Origin: Halicephalobus mephisto
Lineage: Eukaryota; Nematoda; Chromadorea; Rhabditida; Panagrolaimidae
Length of the DNA stretch: 64,000 nt
Reading direction: 5' to 3'
NCBI GenBank assembly: GCA_009193035.1
Contig: SWDT01000152.1
Coordinates: forward strand, 62,001-126,000
The position numbers were made by a program, and so were the translations under genes. The notes under the pieces are model-generated. The model was not told where the DNA came from. It worked only from the letters and a program-made list of their open reading frames with translations, and made no database searches. Below, in pieces: positions 24,144-36,400 of this stretch (position 1 is its first letter; the number at the start of each line of letters is the position of its first letter).

Positions 24144-25088
24144 CGTTAACTATCAATCCTCACCAAGCCCAACGGGTTGGAAAGTGAACTAAGGCGAAGG
24201 GAATAAAACGCCAATCAGATTTGTTCTGGTTCAAATTCATTTGCGGCCTTGCAAAGACGACCTTAAGAGAGATCCTGGTTAGTCCTACCGACAGTGATAC
24301 CAGAAGCAATAATCTGCTGCTGACAGTAATATAACTTTGCTATCCCTGATAAGCTTGAATATCCGCTTTTGAGGTAGATTCAGACCGAAATATATTTAAA
24401 TTGTCTGGTAAAATTTCGAACAACCGTTTTTAGAAGTGATAAATCTGGTTTCAACGGTAATCATTACTTTATTAGGACCGCTTTTCTAAGGCAATCGAGT
24501 AAAATCGACCTACCGACTAAAATCACTGAGCTGTCTGGATTTAGCTAAAAAGTCGTCAAATGAAGGATGACAATAAGGTATTACATAAATGGAAATCTGT
24601 CTCGTAATTCAAAATAGAATCTTTGTAATCCGTTTACATGGTTCAGTGACGAAATTTACTACACGTGACTTTCCCCTTTAAATTCTGTTTGCAATCTTGT
24701 TTGTTAATGCACGAACTTTTTTGGTGTTATACATTGATCTGAGCAATTCTTTAAATTTTCTAATTTGAAGTTTTTTCCATGTAGAAATTCCGGTAATCAA
24801 CATGCGTTTTCTAGAATTTCCCTTTTACACCTAAAGCACTGAAAATATGACACTAAATCATATTTTTGCTTAAACTCTCCGTAGATAGCTATTAAATCCT
24901 CAACAACTAAGCTGTTAAGTCTTCTCAACAGGTGATAATTATACTAGTATAAGGATAAACCAGCGATACCGTTACTCAGAAAAAACATAAAGTAAACAGG
25001 TCGATTTTAGTTGATCTTCTTAGATAATCCTTATAACTTTATTCATAAGTTTATTCTTTAATCTTTATTATGGTACAAATATTACATG
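24144..25088. other. Intergenic region between tafazzin and the myotubularin gene
   Basis: 945 bp, AT-rich. It holds several TTTATT (minus-strand AATAAA) copies at about 25035-25070 for the myotubularin gene and the tafazzin promoter. No coding or RNA gene seen. Confidence 0.5.
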
Positions 25089-27115
25089 TTACAAAACACT
25101 GGAACACATTTCACACAGTCTCCGTCCGTTTGGAAAGACTTTGCTACATCGTTTACAGTAGATTTTCCCACAGAAATGGCAGTGATTCCGTCGATCAAAA
25201 ACAGAAATGAATTCGCGGCCACATTTCTCACATCCATCTGCGGTTAGAATCGATTGCCAGCGAGGATTAATTTGCTTCCCTAGAGTTTCGCCCTAAAAAC
25301 AGCATTTTCATGCGGGATAAACGGATTACTTACTGATTTGTCGTTAATCACTTGTTCAAGTACATCAATATGATCTTTCATAGTACCGGCAACGTCATCG
25401 ACCCATTCCCTTGGCTGGATCCCAACATCAAATCTATTATAAAGACCTGTCCAAACAGTAAACACATGAGGCCTGATGTCGACCTCGTCCAACGGCAAGT
25501 CAGATGGTTTATAGAAAGGATTTTTGTAATCTTCATGATGTTGGTCGAAATAGTCCCATAGAGATTCGGTTCGTTGAGCGATTCGCAAATCCTTTCTGTC
25601 TTTGTCACAATTACCCAGGAAATTCCCGTAGGTACAGGAATATGCATGTTCGTGAAGTTCCAGTAAAAACCGATCATTGAATTCAAAGTCCAAAGGTCTC
25701 TGTCGTGTGAGTTGATAGACAACGTCGAGAAATTGAGTGAAGATGGGGGAAACCTCCTTCGATAAATCTTCATTGACTGGAGTAATATGTCCACAACGAT
25801 CATCAAACTTGAATCCGAATCCAAGCCAGTCCTTGTCAATCAGCGTCTCAAAGCCCTTAATTGTTCGGTAATAAGGATCAATCAGTAGTTGAGCAATGGA
25901 CACGGTTTGGGAAGTCCGATCCCAGCCATCGGAACAGTGGATAACACATGAAATCCCCTGTCTCATCGAATCGGCAATGAACTTGCCGCATTCCAACAAA
26001 CACCGTAGATGTTTCAGCCAGCCTGAGCTGTCGACATTCTTCAGGTATTCAGACACCGGAAGGGTTTTCGAGGTGGTCTCGATCAGCTTGTTCTGGCTAT
26101 TCCTCATGACGTGGATGTTCTCAATATCGAAAAAGTGAAACTGCATATTCGTATAATTCCTAACGTCTTCGAAACCTTTTCCTTGTACTTTATTCACCAT
26201 GGCATTGACACGAGGTCGTGTATCTACCAAGAACAGAGGTTTCCCATTTGGATTAGCTTCGACAATTAAATTCATCAGTTGTTCATCTTCTACACATCTA
26301 GCACTAAATCCGGTAAGTGGTTGTGAGCACCTAAAACTCGGTTTATCACCGTGTAACTGGACAAACTCAACCTGCACAGAGCAGCTCCACTGGGTTTATA
26401 GTAATAAGTTAATGCTGGTAATCTCGATCGACTCCTAAACTTACAGGAACCAATCAGTGTCTGGGTCTGTGCTTTAGTGGGAATCCACAGTTTTTCTGGA
26501 TAAGTATCACAATAAGCGTAGTCGGTATTGAAATCAGATTGTTTCCAATCGTCCGAAACTCCTTGACGAAGAAATTCGTCTTCCCATTTCAAGCGACCCC
26601 ATGTATCATCAGTATCGCTCTTTTTGGAGTGATTCGGACGACGAGTGAAAGCGAAGCAGTCGTTTATATTCACTAGAACGAATATTATAAACAGAGTACT
26701 TACAAAAGCAAGAACTTACACAATCGCGAACATGCTTGTAAAGAGTCATAGAGATCTTGAGCTTCTTTCTCTTTCTGAATAAACAGAGTAATGTTCTGGA
26801 AGTGTTTGCATCTAACTACAAGCCGTATTCCGGAACCATTAGTTGCTGCCCTCTCAATCGATCCAATTAATCCATTCGCAACCTATAATAAACTTTACAT
26901 AAATAAACACAAAAAGTCAACTAACCCAAATCTCCTTACTTCCTTCTTCAGCTTTGAAAATCAAGTGAGAAGTAGTGATGTGCAACGTACCCAAAAGACT
27001 CTTCTCGGATCCCAGTCGATCGAGTAGTTGTACTTTGGGGATCTAGAAAACAGACTTATTCATAAACCGAGAAAGACCGCACAACAACCTTTGGAGTAAC
27101 AATGTCAAACTTCAT
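25089..27115 (-). CDS. mtm-6: Myotubularin-family phosphatase, MTMR6/7/8 type with C-terminal FYVE finger
   Basis: Phosphatase that removes the 3-phosphate of PI(3)P and PI(3,5)P2 on endosomes. A 27-nt first exon (ATG at 27115) leads into the PH-GRAM domain (LLDRLGSEKSLLGTLHITTSHLIF ... LYDSLQA). Family blocks follow: CDTYPEKLWIP, GSCKFRSRSRLPALTYY, CSQPLTGFSARC, IENIHVMRNS and SSGWLKHL. The P-loop is HCSDGWDRTSQ (CX5R, Cys and Arg present), so it should be active. Downstream come GFGFKFDDRCGH and FGNFLGNC, which favour the MTMR6/7/8 branch, then a short coiled coil. The last exon encodes a FYVE-type zinc finger with four Cys pairs (CEKC, CHFCGK with RRNHC, CKRC, CEMC). About 610 residues. 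The starts of this gene and NDUFS8 are about 260 bp apart, head to head. Confidence 0.94.
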
Positions 27116-27377
27116 CTTTATACTTACAACATTATGTAAATCGCAAGCAGCGATCGAACAGAGAGAGAAAGCTTCAAACGAATCCGAAACGTGTTAGCAG
27201 CCATCCACTCTTCGAGGATCCTACGACGAAAATGTTTGTGGAAACAGCGCTGGTTGCAATTGTTTTGACTGAATTTCCGAGTTGTCATACTAGTCCAGTT
27301 TATTGCAAGTTTTGCGTGGAGATTTTCCATTAAGATTCATCTACTATTCTGATTGATATATGAATTTCAGCTCAACA
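27116..27377. promoter_or_regulatory. Shared divergent promoter region, myotubularin / NDUFS8
   Basis: Only about 260 bp separate the two start codons, which face away from each other. Both promoters must lie here or overlap the first exons. No particular factor site is claimed. Confidence 0.45.
27361..27370 (+). promoter_or_regulatory. Candidate spliced-leader acceptor of NDUFS8
   Basis: TGAATTTCAG ends 7 nt before ATG 27378. It is a strong nematode-type 3' splice site without a donor in a 262-bp divergent promoter, which suggests trans-splicing and decides for ATG 27378 over ATG 27360, which the site would remove. Confidence 0.55.
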
Positions 27378-28132
27378 ATGGGGTTTGCCCTGCGTTCTGT
27401 TCTTACAAAGAACCCAGTGATCTCGAGAACCGTCTCTGTCCCGTCTGTCAGCGTTCACCAGAAAAGAAACAATTACAGTGAGTTTATCCACACTCTCATG
27501 GATCTTTACTTGTTTTTAGAATATGTTGGTATGCCGGCAGAAACGGATGGAACCGTAAAAGGAGATTTTGAGAAGGCTTTTCACCAAATTATGTTTTCTG
27601 AACTTTTCCGCGGTAGGTAATTCTTGAATTACTAGAAGTAAAAACCAAGGGTTTAAGGCTTTGGTGTGATGCTTGGTCACTGCTTCATGGAACCCGCTAC
27701 TATTAATTATCCATTTGAGAAAGGACCGCTGAGTGCTCGATTCCGTGGAGAACATGCTCTTCGTCGTTATCCATCTGGCGAAGAAAGATGCATTGCATGT
27801 AAACTCTGCGAAGCTATTTGCCCGGCTCAAGCAATTACAATCGAAACCGAACCACGCCCTGATGGAAGCCGTAGAACAACCCGCTATGACATCGATATGA
27901 CTAAATGCATCTATTGTGGACTGTGCCAAGAAGCTTGTCCCGTTGATGCGATTGTTGAGGTTGGGTTTGACTCTTTATAGCATCTGGATTCTGTTTTCAG
28001 GGCCCCAACTTTGAATATTCTACCGAAACTCACGAAGAACTTCTCTACAACAAGGAGAAACTGCTTCTCAACGGTGATCGCTGGGAGCCAGAACTGGCTG
28101 CCAATCTACAAGCTGAATATCTTTACCGTTAG
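27378..28132 (+). CDS. NDUFS8: NADH:ubiquinone oxidoreductase 23-kDa subunit (NDUFS8)
   Basis: Iron-sulfur subunit of the peripheral arm of mitochondrial complex I, carrying clusters N6a and N6b on the path to ubiquinone. Two 8-residue-spaced CxxCxxCxxxCP motifs are intact: [12 protein letters not shown] and [12 protein letters not shown]. The mature part opens with [16 protein letters not shown], has [20 protein letters not shown] before the first cluster, and ends [20 protein letters not shown]. The N-terminus is rich in Arg, Ser and Val and reads as a mitochondrial presequence. Four exons with introns of about 45 nt. An in-frame ATG at 27360 lies before a TTTCAG acceptor, so ATG 27378 is chosen. 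About 210 residues, the family length. AATAAA at about 28167. Confidence 0.96.
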
Positions 28133-30424
28133 GCCATGTTTATTTTGGGTACCCTGATTAGAGTCAAATAAAAAGTAAAGACCGAATATGGGAAACTATT
28201 TTTAACTGCATGTTGTTATTCTGAATTTTGGCCATTGGCAATGCCTGGTGTTTTAGGATGCAGTGCATGTGTTCATCCATCTCTTAACCCCAAGCCAGGA
28301 AGGACACACGGACAAACACCGACCGCAAATCGTGAACAAGGACGACAAACTGCCGAGACGCACAAACTTCCCGCACTAGTCATTGACGCTGTGGACCCCT
28401 TTCGTTCTCTCAATCGAGAAAGCGACTCTTGTTGGTTAGGTTCGTCGATACTTTCCGTTTCTTGAATTATTCTCCTTCTGAAAGATTTAAAATATTGTAA
28501 TTTATATCTGTTTTTCCCACGTCTCCTGTCCGGATAGTTAGTAATTGTGCATCTCGCTAGTCACGAGATTGCGTTTCTTGTAAATGTTGTTTACATTGGC
28601 GTCAATTTAACACCAGCCTATTAACAAATTTTCGCTATTGTCGATTATGCCAAGTAAATTAAATTCATCAGTATTTACCCTTTTATACGCTGGTATTTCC
28701 ACAGGTTATTAACCTCCCAATGCAAAGAATTCTCAGAGGAACTTTACCGGGGGCACTGCTGAAGGAAATTTACATGAGGGAGGCCTGAATGCTTGAAACA
28801 ATTGTTAGACCATAGCCGAAACGGAAATTAATGTATTCTTAGTGTTAACAGGAAAATTGTCCATCAATTATTAAGTCCTGGAGACTGTGTTGGAGGTAAA
28901 GGTCCGTAATTAGGCAGAAGGTAAAGTAGACGCGTACTGTCATTGCAATGCCTCTCTTTCAAATTTCCCCCTTCCTTTTAGCGGTTGCTCTCGCTATTGA
29001 TCGTTGGCGGGCAGAGTCCGCCACCGTCTTCTTTCTTCCTCTCGGAGAGGCTCTGTGACAGCGACCGACGACCACCGTGTTATGTTATTTAAGCGAGCAA
29101 GGGAATTGCTAAGATTACAATGTTTTTGGAAGAATCAACATTTAATTTTTTCATTAATTGACCTTTCAATTGGCCAAATTTGCCACTTTCCAAACGTTAA
29201 ATTTCCTACTATTTAGTTGAACACTTATCGATTACCGGCGCTTTTCGAAAGTGACTATCATAATTTTTCGGTGTAGGTGATTTCCCCAAAAGGTTTTTTT
29301 GCTGCCAACTGCGACTTTGCGACGAGGTTTGTCCGGTAAGAGGAGGAAAAAACCAAACACTATTTCTGACGAAAACAGACAACTGAACCAAAAATTAGCG
29401 CCAAAATTTGTGTGCCGATTTTCCATTGCGATGTACATCATACCGTGTTTACCGTCTTCCCAATATCCTCACACATGTAAACTAGAGGATTTAAATCCAG
29501 GAACCTCCAATAATTAGAACAGATTAAGACGGGGTGTAATTTGGGTTATCTACTAGGAATCATCGCAGTGACTTAACTATTGATAACAGCAAGTTCGAGG
29601 ATATTGTGCTTAACTTGATGTTTCCTTTTCCATTGTCGCAAAGCAGATCCGGTTTTGGGTCGTTCCCCCAGGTACCATCAATGTCAAACAAGGAGAAAGT
29701 TTTGCATAGGATTGATTGCAATCGATGTTAGAACGAAACTTTGATTAGTTATCTAATCTTACCGTATGTGATGTTGCCTTTTTGAGAAGGACATCATTGA
29801 TTGTTTTTTGTGACACAGCGTGTTATCAATTTTTCCCAGTTCTGTTCAGTGTTCCCTGAGCTGGTATAAGTTTCAGATTGAAATTATTGTTGTTTATTTA
29901 CAAATTACCCGTCGAATGCAACCCATTTATTTCTTTAAAATGCGCATTATTGATTTTTTCCTTCACGAAAGTCGATTCCTCTAGCGGGCAAAGCGCAGTT
30001 CAAATGAATTTTGTCTTTTATTTTCATTTATATTTGAGTCCAATTCTGCTTTTATTTCCATCAAAAATCGACGTTTTAACGGTTACCGACTTTTGACATG
30101 CGTGATTTAACCTATTTTAGTTGGAAATAATTACCTGTTATTTTTATGATGTAACACCGAGTTTTATTTTCTTAGTGTTCGTCGAGCTGAGGTTACTGCT
30201 TTACGCTAATCGGTAATCAATAGTTTTTTGGCCATATTTTTTCGAATTTACTTTCCTTTTGATCTAATGTTTTATCGCTTTAAAAAAACAAATCTTTTCG
30301 TACAACGCCTCGCTTTCTCGAAAATAGAAACAGAATTATCGATTTTTGCGGACACTCGTTTTCAGTGATATTTCCGCGTTCTAATTTCCCTCGCTGTAAG
30401 GAACACTTTTAGATTCCGCACATA
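28133..30424. other. Intergenic region upstream of the Gln-rich protein gene
   Basis: About 2.3 kb. The first 50 bp are NDUFS8 3' UTR with AATAAA. A GC-richer patch at about 28985-29080 stands out from AT-rich surroundings and contains a small hairpin (GGCGG/CCGCC near 29007). It could be promoter or 5' UTR of a longer transcript of the next gene. No coding homology seen. Confidence 0.4.
30401..30412 (+). promoter_or_regulatory. Candidate spliced-leader acceptor before the Gln-rich gene
   Basis: GAACACTTTTAG ends 12 nt before ATG 30425, an intron-like 3' end with no coding exon upstream. It could be a trans-splice site or the end of a 5' UTR intron. Confidence 0.35.
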
Positions 30425-33400
30425 ATGACCGACGATGAGCCGTCTCTCAGGCCGAGTAATAATGCCGTATCTTCAAAATCCTTATTAACCTCAACACCCA
30501 TGATGACATCAGCTGGTCAGATATGTGCATCTGCAACAGTCAAACAAGAGATAATCTCTGATTCACCACTTGGACCCTCCTTATCTGGAAATAATTATGT
30601 AAATGGTGTGAAAGGAAATGGACCAGATGATCAGATCAAATCGGAGGTCAAGGATATCAAGTGTATTTCAAATGGTATTTCTCTACTGAACACTAAAGCA
30701 GAGCCAGAGGCAAATGGACATCTCGATCAACAACCATGTTCATCGAAAGAAGACACGGCGGATGACAAGGACGATGGCACCAAATTCAGGTGTCCTCATA
30801 CAGCACTGTTTATTGATGTCGCGTTTCCAGATCTAGATAAAGTCTCGAAAGAAAAACTCGAGGAGCTGATCATAGATGACATGTCTCTCATTCTCTTCAC
30901 TACATTAGACGATTATAAAGTAAGTTTCGCCGTGGACAGCAGTGTGGATTAAGTTTTTGCAGGCATTCAAAGTTCACGAGGATTCAAGACGGGCCAAATT
31001 GGAAACAATCCGCAAAATGAAAGAGGAGGAAGAACTCGCGAGGTTAGCTGCCATCAAACGCGAGAAGTTGAAATCAAAGGTTGGTTCGCCGTCACTGAAA
31101 GGTTTATATGAAATTAATTTTCCAGCACGATGCCATGAAAGAAAAACGACGAGAACGGAACCGCCAGTTGAAAGAACAGAGAGCAATGGGGCGAGAAGAA
31201 CGTCGTGAACAGCGTGAACGAATGCGACAACAGAAATGGCTCAGTAAAGAAGACCGGAAGCGATGGCGAGAAGAATATTTGCAGAGGAAGCGGGAACGGG
31301 CTGAGCGACGTCAGATGAAATTGAAAAAGTTAGAGGAACGAGCCAAAAAGGTCGGTGATTATTTTGTTTACTACGTACTAGCTCCATCACTGCCACATGT
31401 AATTCTTTCCGATAAGGAAACCATTATGGGTTTCCTTGATTTTTTATGTAATATGTAGTCTTTATCTCCATTTTGTACTGCAGAACCATTTCCGTCTTTG
31501 AAAGCTTATCGTCAACTAGGTCGAACATGAATTCCCTCGATGGTCCTTTTAACGGCTTTTTGTCTCTGACTCGATAAAGGACGGAGCTTGGTGGCCACGA
31601 CTCAGCTGCTGTTTTGTCTATACATTTTTCCGGTTCACTGATATCTGCTTCATCGAATACAATTCTTGTTGTATCTTCATTATTCCGTTTTCAAAACACT
31701 CACGGTATTGGTCGCATGTACGTTGCTCTTCAACCTGACAAATCACATTACGTTGTCTTAACCCTCCCGTTTGAAACTTGCATAGGAATTTGTCGTATTT
31801 TGTTTCATGTATTCATTAGTCGATCGATCAAAAGTGTCTTGAACCTGTTTCGTGCTATTTTGTAATTCCATAACTGATTTATGGAAACAGACAGCTGGAA
31901 AAGATTGTTTTTAATGCAACCAAAATACGTTCCCGAGGATGAGTGTTTTTTCGGTAGGTGATATTTAACAATTCCATATTTAATTCCCCCATTAGACTTT
32001 AAAATAGAATGGATATGTATTTATTCATCATTCCAGGGATGGTTTTAGTTTTTTAAATTCGAAACATGGTTATGTATGACGCTTTCACATTCGTAGAGAA
32101 ATCCATAAAACTCTCGTTGAGAATTCATCAGTGTTGACATCGTGGTCGTTTCGATTTGTGGGAATTTCGCATGCAAACAACATTCAGCGACCGGAAACCA
32201 TATTCTCAAGAGGTTAATTAATACGATGAAACTTATCAGCTACATAATCGAGTCCTATTCGTTATTTCCTGAGCCGTAATCGAACGGAAGTACTTGAATT
32301 CCGCTTGGAAAACTTGTCATTGGGGTAGATTCCAACTTTTGTCCGAAATAAGGTTAACTTTGTTAAATGCCTTTTTCTCTTTAAGAATGGTGACGCATAC
32401 GTAGGAACATGAGCGAATTGACACATTTAATATGCGGCCTCAACTGTTTTCTTTGCAACCCGGGATTTCCGTTTTAACACCACGCAAGCCTTTTTCTTTG
32501 AGGGCAGTGTCCTGAGAATTCCTGAGCATTTTCCCGCTGGGTTCCATGAATACGGGAATCTCCATTCGGTCTAATTTTTGTTGAAAGGACTTGTCCGTTT
32601 CCAGTGCTGTACTAATCGACTCCTACTCCCTTGATGTTTCAATTATTTCCATTGATTGTCAGGACTTGTACGTGGGCACTATCGTTCTCGAGTTGTGAGC
32701 GCCTTTGCCAGATTGGATTTCCTTGTCTGTTTGCCATAGGCAAGGTGTGTTTATCTTTACTCGTATATTAGATAACTAGGTTTTACTTGCATTGTTCTAT
32801 CTGTCAACCATCTGAACTTTAGTTCCCTTCTCCGTCAGTTGGAGTTGCTGATCATCTGCAATAGATTACAGCAATATAAGACGGATTTTTATGTGATTTC
32901 CATTCATCATTTCCATTTTGAATGGTGCACGTTTCTCGTAGCTCATTAGTATAGTCCTGTTTGACTGCGCTGTACGTGTCGACTCTGGTGTATTTCAATC
33001 ATTTTCATAAACGCCAATCTCGGTTCAGAAATGGGCGTGTGACCATTTGGGGGTGTTACTCTGAGGTCGTTTCAATATTGTTGACACGATTCTTCCGTTG
33101 GCTAAGTGAACAAAAGTTTTCTATTGATTTAATTAGTTTATATTTACCCTGCCTTGGTGAGGAGGGAGTGTTTGCACTTTGGTCGTTCCGTTTTGCAATC
33201 GTAGGAAAAAAGACACCGCTGGGCAAGATATTGTAGTCCGTCTGGTTGCGAAAGTGTTGTTTTTGTTCTATCCCAGTGCTTTAATTCCGTGTTATTATAC
33301 GGTTGCTAATCAGTAAACCCTTTCGAAATTCTAGTCATTGAAGATTATCGACTTTTCAAGTGTCGTTTCCTCGTGTTTCGTAGGTGTGACCTTGAATGAG

Positions 33401-36400
33401 GACGCGTCTTTGCCAAAGTAGAAAATGCATCAGATAAAGAACAGATAAGGAGTTTCCTCTGCCCGATAATTTTGACCTGTAGCCCGCGAATATTTGCTCT
33501 TCAGTCGTCGATTCGCAGATATGGAAATGTAATTTGGTTTATCTTTTTATTCCTCCGTCGCCTTTTATCCGATTTCATTCATGTCGGTAATCGTTATCTC
33601 CATCTTTCTATCCTATTATTACCGCATACTTGCTGATCCAAGTGCTTTGAGGTTTTCGTCGTCATTGACTCACACCCGGGGCTTCAGTTTTAGTACCAAG
33701 TGAACTACTTGAGTGTCAAGCAGCAGTTTGAGTACCATGGAGGAAGAAATAAACGGACACATTTTGCAAAAATATTGTTCAACTTGAATGAGGTTCTTGA
33801 CTTTCCCTGTCTTCCTCGGCAATTCTCCAAATATATTTCCAATAAGTAGGGTCATGAACTTTGTTTTGACACAAAGTGGTGCATCCGTTGTTGATCTCAC
33901 TATCAAAATTATCGTAAAATTGATGTTGTGTTCCTCTCATATTGCAACTAGGGTTTCCCTAAAACGTTCTCACATCCTCCTTTATGAGCATCTTCTCGTT
34001 TTATAGTCTTCTTAATTATGGCTGAATGTCTTTCGGTTTTAATATTTATTTTACAGGAACAACACCTACAATCCACGTCTCTTGAGGCCGCCGGCACGGC
34101 CTCATCTTCAAGAAACGAATCTGGCACTACTTTGAACGCTCAGCAGTCGTCGATATTTTCATCTCCTTATTTATCTAAGACACCATTGCATTCAGGAACT
34201 TGTCTGCCAGGTCCTTCTTCGAGGCCGAACCCTCCGTATTTAATGAATGATTTCCCCAATCAAAATGTCGCTATGGAAGCGTTGGCCTCCCTTGCCGGAA
34301 TAGGGTCGGTGAATCAACGGATGAAACGACCTCTGGAGGAGTCGTCACCAGTTGCGCACAACAGAACCAATGGCGTCATTTTTTCGCCTTCCTCGAAGAT
34401 ACCCCGGTTGGATTCACTGAGGTGGGCTCTAATTTCAATTTTGTTTATTTTCCATTTGATACCTTTGGAATCTGATATGTTTACTCGTCGGATGCTTATA
34501 GTTGCGTACTTGGGAAATTGATTTGCAAAAATCGCAGCTGATTGCGTTTGTTTGCTTTTGATCTTGCCAAAAATATTTATTGCTCTTTTGGCTTTTGTGT
34601 ATACAAGGATCAGAAGCAATCACGTCGTACAAACCCAATGCAAACTTTAGTGGCCCAAATTGACGAAAGTGCGCAATCCATACTGGGCACATTTATTGAC
34701 CTTTGTTTTGTTTGTATTTCCTCTTCTTTTCTTTTACCATCTTAACAGAAAAGCAAATATTTGCTTACTGCGTGCGACTAGAATGTATTGACTCACATGT
34801 TATGCTGACAGCCGGATGAGGGATTCAGTTCGGTCCACATTTCTTGAATACGAGAAGGTTGTTTTCATCAATTGATTTTTTTATTTATTAACAATCGAAC
34901 AAAGAGTCCAAAGGGAATGCTGAGCAAACAACCGGGACTCCCCTCTATTTATTCACCATCTTCTACGGAAATGATTATACTGCCGTTTTCGATCCGAGAT
35001 GAGAGATTTGCTTTCATATTCTTTGCTTCTTATTTTAGTGTGGAAGATAGTAAATATTTGCTTTTTCCCCCGGAGTCGTTATCTTTGCTGATTAATGTTT
35101 AATCACCTAGCAGATCCATCGAGCTGTGAGGGTCTAAATTTCATTTTCACCTCATAAATCGTGCTTCAAATTTCTCATGAATTTTCACCAGAGTAATAAA
35201 TTCAATTTGCAGCAATTCTGTTACCAAGGTGGACCCTAATGAAGCTGCTCGTCATCTGCAAAATCTGTCCAACGGTTTCTTCAAGTCTGAACGGCTGCAC
35301 AACTTTGAAAACTCGTTGCTCGGGTCGTTGGCACCTTCTACGTCGACTACCAATTCCCATATGCCCAATTTGAACCGTATGTTTCTATCTTGTGAATATT
35401 GGTTTAATTATTACTGTTTCAGCCATGTTTATACCGGGCACTTCCAAAGCTGCTGCTCAAGTTGCGAACTTCCTGCGTAATTCTCAGGCTCCACAATTCG
35501 AAATGCATCAGGCATTAATGCAAAATCCTGAGCTTACTTTTATTTTAACTCAAGCCTTTGCCACTATGAACACCGCAATTGACCCAATTGCCGACGGCAG
35601 GACTGCTAATGCAATTTCGAGTTTAATGGAACACGTTAGTTTTACTTTTACTCTTTACAGCAAACCTTGGGAGTTTACTCGTTTCTCAGAAACGTCCTAC
35701 TGTTTTCGACAGTATCAGAGAAATCAAACAAAAAGTGAATTGAGGTTTTTTCTGTTTATTCTTGCATCCTCTTAACTATTGTTGTTGAAACCATGTTGAA
35801 TCATATCGATTCATTCATGAGGGTTCAATTCGCTTCCCATGCTGGTCAAACATTTTGATTGCTATAAAAAGAAGCGAGGAAATACGCAAGAAATCGAAAG
35901 CTCCCATTATTTCCCTTAGAAAAGTCACAAAAAGAATAAATAAGGTTAATTGCCAGATCAGGATTAAGACGCGACATTTGCACTGGTACAAAAGTCCAAC
36001 TTCAAGTTGACCTTTTAGGAAACTCTTTATAATTTGTAAATAAGAAATATGAGTGTTCTGGAAAATAAGAAAAGAATAATAGATCTATAAAACAGCGAAA
36101 ATGGCCACAAAGGATTTTGAATGGAGTTTTCTTTTATAAAATTTTTTGTGGTTGGAACTTTTAATTTTTCACTGGTCTCTGCGAAGTGAACCCTTTCAGT
36201 TTTTCCGTCCACAAATCTGAGGGAACAGATGAATAATCTATGAATTATTAATTTTATTATTTATGGCAACAACAAAGGAAACATTAGGGATGCAAAAGCC
36301 AGTTCCGGGATCAATGAAAGATCATTTTTTATGAATGTCTTTTAATAATCTTTTCATTAACAACGTCTAAAAATTGCCAAGACTACGACTTCTTTAGCTC

